Assembly: GCA_013399015.1 (NCBI GenBank)
Contig: VWZX01008461.1
Coordinates: 1,716,926-1,780,925, forward strand
DNA length: 64,000 nt
Reading direction: 5' to 3'
DNA from: Galbula dea
Lineage: Eukaryota > Chordata > Aves > Piciformes > Galbulidae
The notes under the pieces are model-generated. The model did not search any database, was not told where the DNA came from, and worked only from the letters and a program-made list of their open reading frames with translations. The stretch's first letter is position 1, and every line of letters begins with the position of its first letter. Shown here in pieces: positions 59,936 through 64,000 of the stretch. A program made the translations under genes and the position numbers.

Positions 59936-59957
59936 ACACCATGCTTGGACTGTCAGC

Positions 59958-60035
59958 AATCCTGCTGTGGCAGGGGGGTTGGACTAGATGATCTTTCAAG
60001 GTCCCTTCCAACTCCTAATATTCTGTGATTCTCTG
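59958..60035 (+). mobile_element. CR1 LINE 3' tail, inverted partner (plus)
   Basis: 78 bases of CR1 3' end on the plus strand: AATCCTGCTGTGGCAGGGGG, GTTGGACTAGATGATCTTTC, AAGGTCCCTTCCAACTCCTA, then ATATTCTGTGATTCT. It directly follows the 5' end of the minus-strand copy, so the locus has CR1 3' ends at both outer edges. It differs in sequence from the other arm's tail, suggesting a separate insertion. Confidence 0.92.
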
Positions 60036-63000
60036 AATTTGCTGGAGGAACTGTAGAACTGCTCAGGTCTTCCTCCCTCTTCAGATACTGCCAAATTCCA
60101 AGACCCACCTTCTAAGTGAAATCCTTATTACTAGGCTCCTGATCACTCATTGGAATTTTACACTAATATACAGATTATTACTTCAGCCCCTCAAGACCAC
60201 CTTCTGCTTCCACCCTCTCCTCTGTTCTTCTGCCCAAGCTGACAAAGCTCTTCAACATCTCATTGTCAGTAAGTAATGTTAGTAACTTCTAACTCATTCC
60301 TATTGTAATTACAGTTACACACACACTGTTTTGGGGAGCATCCCAGCTTCATTTCTCCCCAGCCCAAGAGCTCCCTTAACATCACAAGATGGGGATGTTT
60401 TCTAGCTGCTTCCTTGTACCAATTTCCAGCTTCACTAATAATTTCCCACGTGGCTCTGTAGATAATGCATTACTGAAATCCAAACAGATTAGATCTTAGA
60501 GACTCCAAAATCTCTTCATGGCTTTGAAAATGACACCAGCAAGACCTTCTGGTTAATGCTATTTTGTTTATCTTAATTATGTGCTTTGTTGCATACTAGA
60601 AGAAAGCAGTGTTTCATGTTACTCTGCTCTTGTGAGATGACAGAGCTCTCTCCTTAATGACTCCTGGGTCTGTAGGTGAGGGAGCCTAAGCACAGGCTGG
60701 AGGTAAATCAAGCCCTTTTACTATTATAAAAAACCCCTGTTCTGCTACCAGAACTCTACTGCTCTTGGTCAAAAGCTCTGAAGTTGCAGTGACTGCCAAT
60801 GGAAGCCTTTAGAAGAACAGGGAAATTTTTAATCTGAATGAAATCCAACTGATGGATCAAGTGGGACCAACTGTTCCCCACTCTCTCAATCCTGGCAGCT
60901 GCCCTTGCAGCAGGCAAAAAGCCTCTCCTGGATTAGAGCAATTGATGTGATCTCAGAGTGCTTAAAAACTTGACCCTGCCCATACCCATTCTCCTTTCTC
61001 CCAGTCAGCACTGGACTCCTAAACATCTGCATCTGTGGCAGAGAAATACCCAACTCCTTGTGCTTGCATAGAACACCTAGTCCAACCTGCCTGCCTTAAG
61101 AGAGCCAAACAACAACAGAAGAGCCCAGACTTTGCACTGTGCAGAGCTGGTGAAGCATACTGGAGATTTACAGCACCATGGTATGATGTGGATTTTCTGA
61201 TGTCCCACAGACTACTCTTACATCCCATGAAGCAGCAATGCTGCCATATCCACACACTTGCTGAACACTACAAGCCAGACAAAAGCTGGGGTGGAGAAAT
61301 AAGAAAAGGTCTTGAACTAAGCCCCTGCAGCATGGGAACTTGCATACCAGACTCCTGCTTCACTGCATCCATTGGGAGTTACCAAGAACTCTCATTTCTC
61401 CTTCCAAACCTTGCTGTCATGTGTTGGTTGGATGCAGCAGCATCTTGAAGCCCAAGCCATGGCTAAGGATCCCCCTATGCCCAACTTGCACAACAAAGAA
61501 CAAGAAGATAAGCAGCAGCATAATTTGTCAGCAAGATTGAAAGAAATGGTAAATAAATTTCAGTTAGCCTAATGAAAATACATAGGCACTAGAAAATGCT
61601 TTCAAATGGTTCTACACTTCAGTGCTTTAAGCCAATGATATGAAAACTCTATGGAAAGGGCAGATAAAGGAGCTGATGTGAGAACTCTTCTCCCTCCATC
61701 ATCCTTCTCAGCAAGAGAACAGTGAGGGGCAGCTTTACACTGCCCTTGGGTTTACTTTACTAAAGGAGTTACAGACACAGCCCTGGTTCTGTGGCTTAGT
61801 TTACAAGCCAGCATATTTCCTGAGGTTTGTGAAGTGTTCTGCATGTATGGTTATGCCATTCTCATTCATTTTCCTGTGCTGCTGAGGAAATGCCTAGTTT
61901 ACCAATCATATCATCAGCAAAATCCTTCTTTCCCCAAGCACAAATTTAGTAAATCACACCTGTAATTTATTTCTTAATCAAGAGACTCTTGAGCCTGACT
62001 CCCAAGACTCACTTTATGGATTTTGTTATGCAGAGTATGAAAATGAAGCAGAAATTGTAGACTATGACCTGCTCTGGGTTCAGGCTCCTGTCTTCTGCCT
62101 CTCCACCATTATGAACTGAAAGGAAAACACTCTCTGATCTTCCTATTCCATTTTCCATGGAAAACACTGGCTGCAGTGAGGATGCAACCAGCATTAATGA
62201 TCCCAAGCTCCTTGGTTCTAATGTTCTGTGTCCAGAACTGAGAATAGGATGTTGAAACAAACATTACCTTGCCATTGAAACCAAGAGCTGCAGTCATGCC
62301 TGGGCAAATCAAATGGAGGAAGGCTAATCTGCCAAAGATCCCAACAAAACACAAATCAAACCCACCCAAACCTGCATTTTTTTCCCCAAAAATGGTCTGT
62401 GAACCATATTCAGCTATTTTTATGGGATAATTAATTCAGTTGACCACTGTATCAAGGAAATTTTTCCTTTCTTGATTCAAAAAGAGAAAGCATACACATG
62501 CATTTACTTATGCTTAGAGGATGGGTGGGAAAACAACTGAAAATGAAGCAATTTATTCCCCCCAATATTTCTTTCAGCAATATTTGGGGGGAGGGGAGGA
62601 ACCACCCTCCAAAAGCAAACTTAAAACTCAGAGGGTTGAGCTTAAGCAGTTTTCATTTCACACTGCTGTGGCTCCCCCAACTTTGCACCTCAGCAATAGC
62701 AGCTGAACCAAGGAGTGATGTCAACCTGCACAGCCAGGGGCTTGATGCCATCCCATGGCATCCAACTGCTTTGGAAGCAAGGAAAAGAGGCTCCACAGCT
62801 GCTTGCTCAGGCCTCCAAATAAGTGGAAAATGGTTAAGATCTCGATCTCCCCATAGAAACATCTCCAAGAACTAGAAGGACTCAGCTTTATGATACTTTC
62901 ATTTACTGAGAGCATTTCCTCACCCTTGGCAGCCCCCCCAGTCTCTTCTAACAGGCAGTGAGAAACATCTGCCATACTGGTCCCTATGGAAAGTGGCCAG

Positions 63001-64000
63001 AGGAAATCCCAGTAAGTCCTGTTTGATGAAACAGCTTGGTGTGAAGGAAGGCTGAGGATGAATGCCAAAGCTTTCTGCAAAGTGATATTCCTAGCTTGGA
63101 AGTCCATGTTTTACTAACAGCCCACGTGGCAAAGGAAGTTGGTTTCATGATTTGAAGACACAAAAGGCAAATTTAGAGTAAGAAGCATGGAACTGTGTGG
63201 TTTATATCCATAAAGTTGTAGCCATGTCTACATGTATGACAGCACAACAGTGCAAGCACACTTCTTGTGACTAAAACATGTTCTGCCACAAACCTAGACT
63301 GGGTCAGCTCTTTCATAAGGAGCACAAGTCTTTGCATAAGTAGCAAAGGCTGAAACTCATTTAGGTCTGATGTTTCCTTAATTTGATGATGATGCACCAA
63401 AATAAATGAAGGAAAAGAGGGCAAGATGTGCCCTTGAGTAAGCATTTTATCTCAGTAAGCAACTTATTTGGTATAAAGATGTTCAATAAATAATTACAGA
63501 TAAAACATCCTGCTTTCCAGATTAGCACAGATGTGGGAAATGGTTCCACATAAATAACCTTTCCAAGTGGCAACATGAATAAAAAGTAATCAGAGCCCTA
63601 GCTGTGCAGAGAACAAAGTGAACATTTTAATCCAATCAATAATCCCAAGGTAAAGAGATGATGGCTACATAGCAGGACTCAGTGGGATATAGATTTCAGG
63701 TTACAAGTCAACAAAGGTGTAATAACTCAGCCCAGCTGCAGCATATTCCTTGGAGCCCTACTTGTAAGCTCATTCACCACCCAGGGATGTTCTCAGGAGC
63801 AGATCAAACCCACTGAAGGATGATTTTTTTGCATGTGCCACAGGCTAGAGAGCAGAAAATACAGTCACTGGAGCCCAAGTCCCATGAATTCCTGGAGACA
63901 AGAGCCTTATAAATATGAGCAAGTGAAGTGGTACATCACAACACTGACCTGAGGACCTGAACCTGAGCAACTCAACCACTGCAGCACTGAGGTCTACTGT
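60036..64000. other. Unique non-coding sequence
   Basis: No recognised repeat or gene up to the window edge. Open frames reach 137 codons (61035-61448, plus) and 128 codons (62721-63107, minus), without family motifs. Homopolymer runs near 62370 and 62560-62600 are short. Confidence 0.5.

Noticed and set aside
1..64000. tRNA, rRNA, snRNA, CRISPR, phage or bacterial operon features
   Set aside because: None seen on either strand; the sequence composition and CR1 content indicate vertebrate nuclear DNA.
1..64000. Endogenous retrovirus or LTR elements
   Set aside because: No paired LTRs, primer-binding sites or gag/pol/env-like frames were noticed; all RT-like sequence fits CR1 LINEs.

Overview
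The window reads as ordinary nuclear DNA of a bird. The main evidence is the repeat content: about a dozen CR1 LINE fragments, most of them 5'-truncated and ending in the (ATTCTGTG)-like 3' tail typical of avian CR1, belonging to at least three subfamilies. Other supports are strong CpG depletion, short microsatellites only, and no bacterial-type gene packing. I see no operons, ribosome binding sites, rRNA, tRNA or CRISPR array. The species cannot be named from this sequence.

Layout. 1-2472 is unique non-coding DNA. 2473-3436 holds two CR1 copies head to head. 3437-11925 is mostly unique, with a small CR1 tail near 8.4 kb. 11926-14288 holds several CR1 pieces, including a second inverted pair at 13.8-14.3 kb. 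14289-33256 is mostly unique, with CR1 fragments at 17.4, 21.2, 29.7 and 30.4 kb. A larger CR1 lies at 33.3-33.6 kb. The largest mobile element, about 1 kb, is at 39.08-40.10 kb; it still encodes recognisable but broken reverse-transcriptase palm motifs. 40.1-54.3 kb is the longest stretch without a recognised repeat and contains AT-rich, homeodomain-site-rich segments that could be conserved non-coding elements. A CR1 tail sits at 54.3 kb, a polypyrimidine/G4 tract at 55.6 kb, an A/C-rich tract at 57.8 kb, and a composite inverted CR1 at 59.2-60.0 kb. The last 4 kb is unique.

No protein-coding gene could be identified by homology. The longest open frames (147-169 codons) do not look like any family I know. 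Several splice-site-bounded open segments exist, mainly on the minus strand between 4.7 and 25.5 kb. Seven of these, from 25.45 to 18.63 kb, can be read as a phase-compatible chain. Equally good segments occur on the plus strand, so they are reported only as low-confidence exon candidates. The best overall reading is a long intron or an intergenic region of an avian chromosome, shaped by CR1 retrotransposition and possibly containing regulatory elements.
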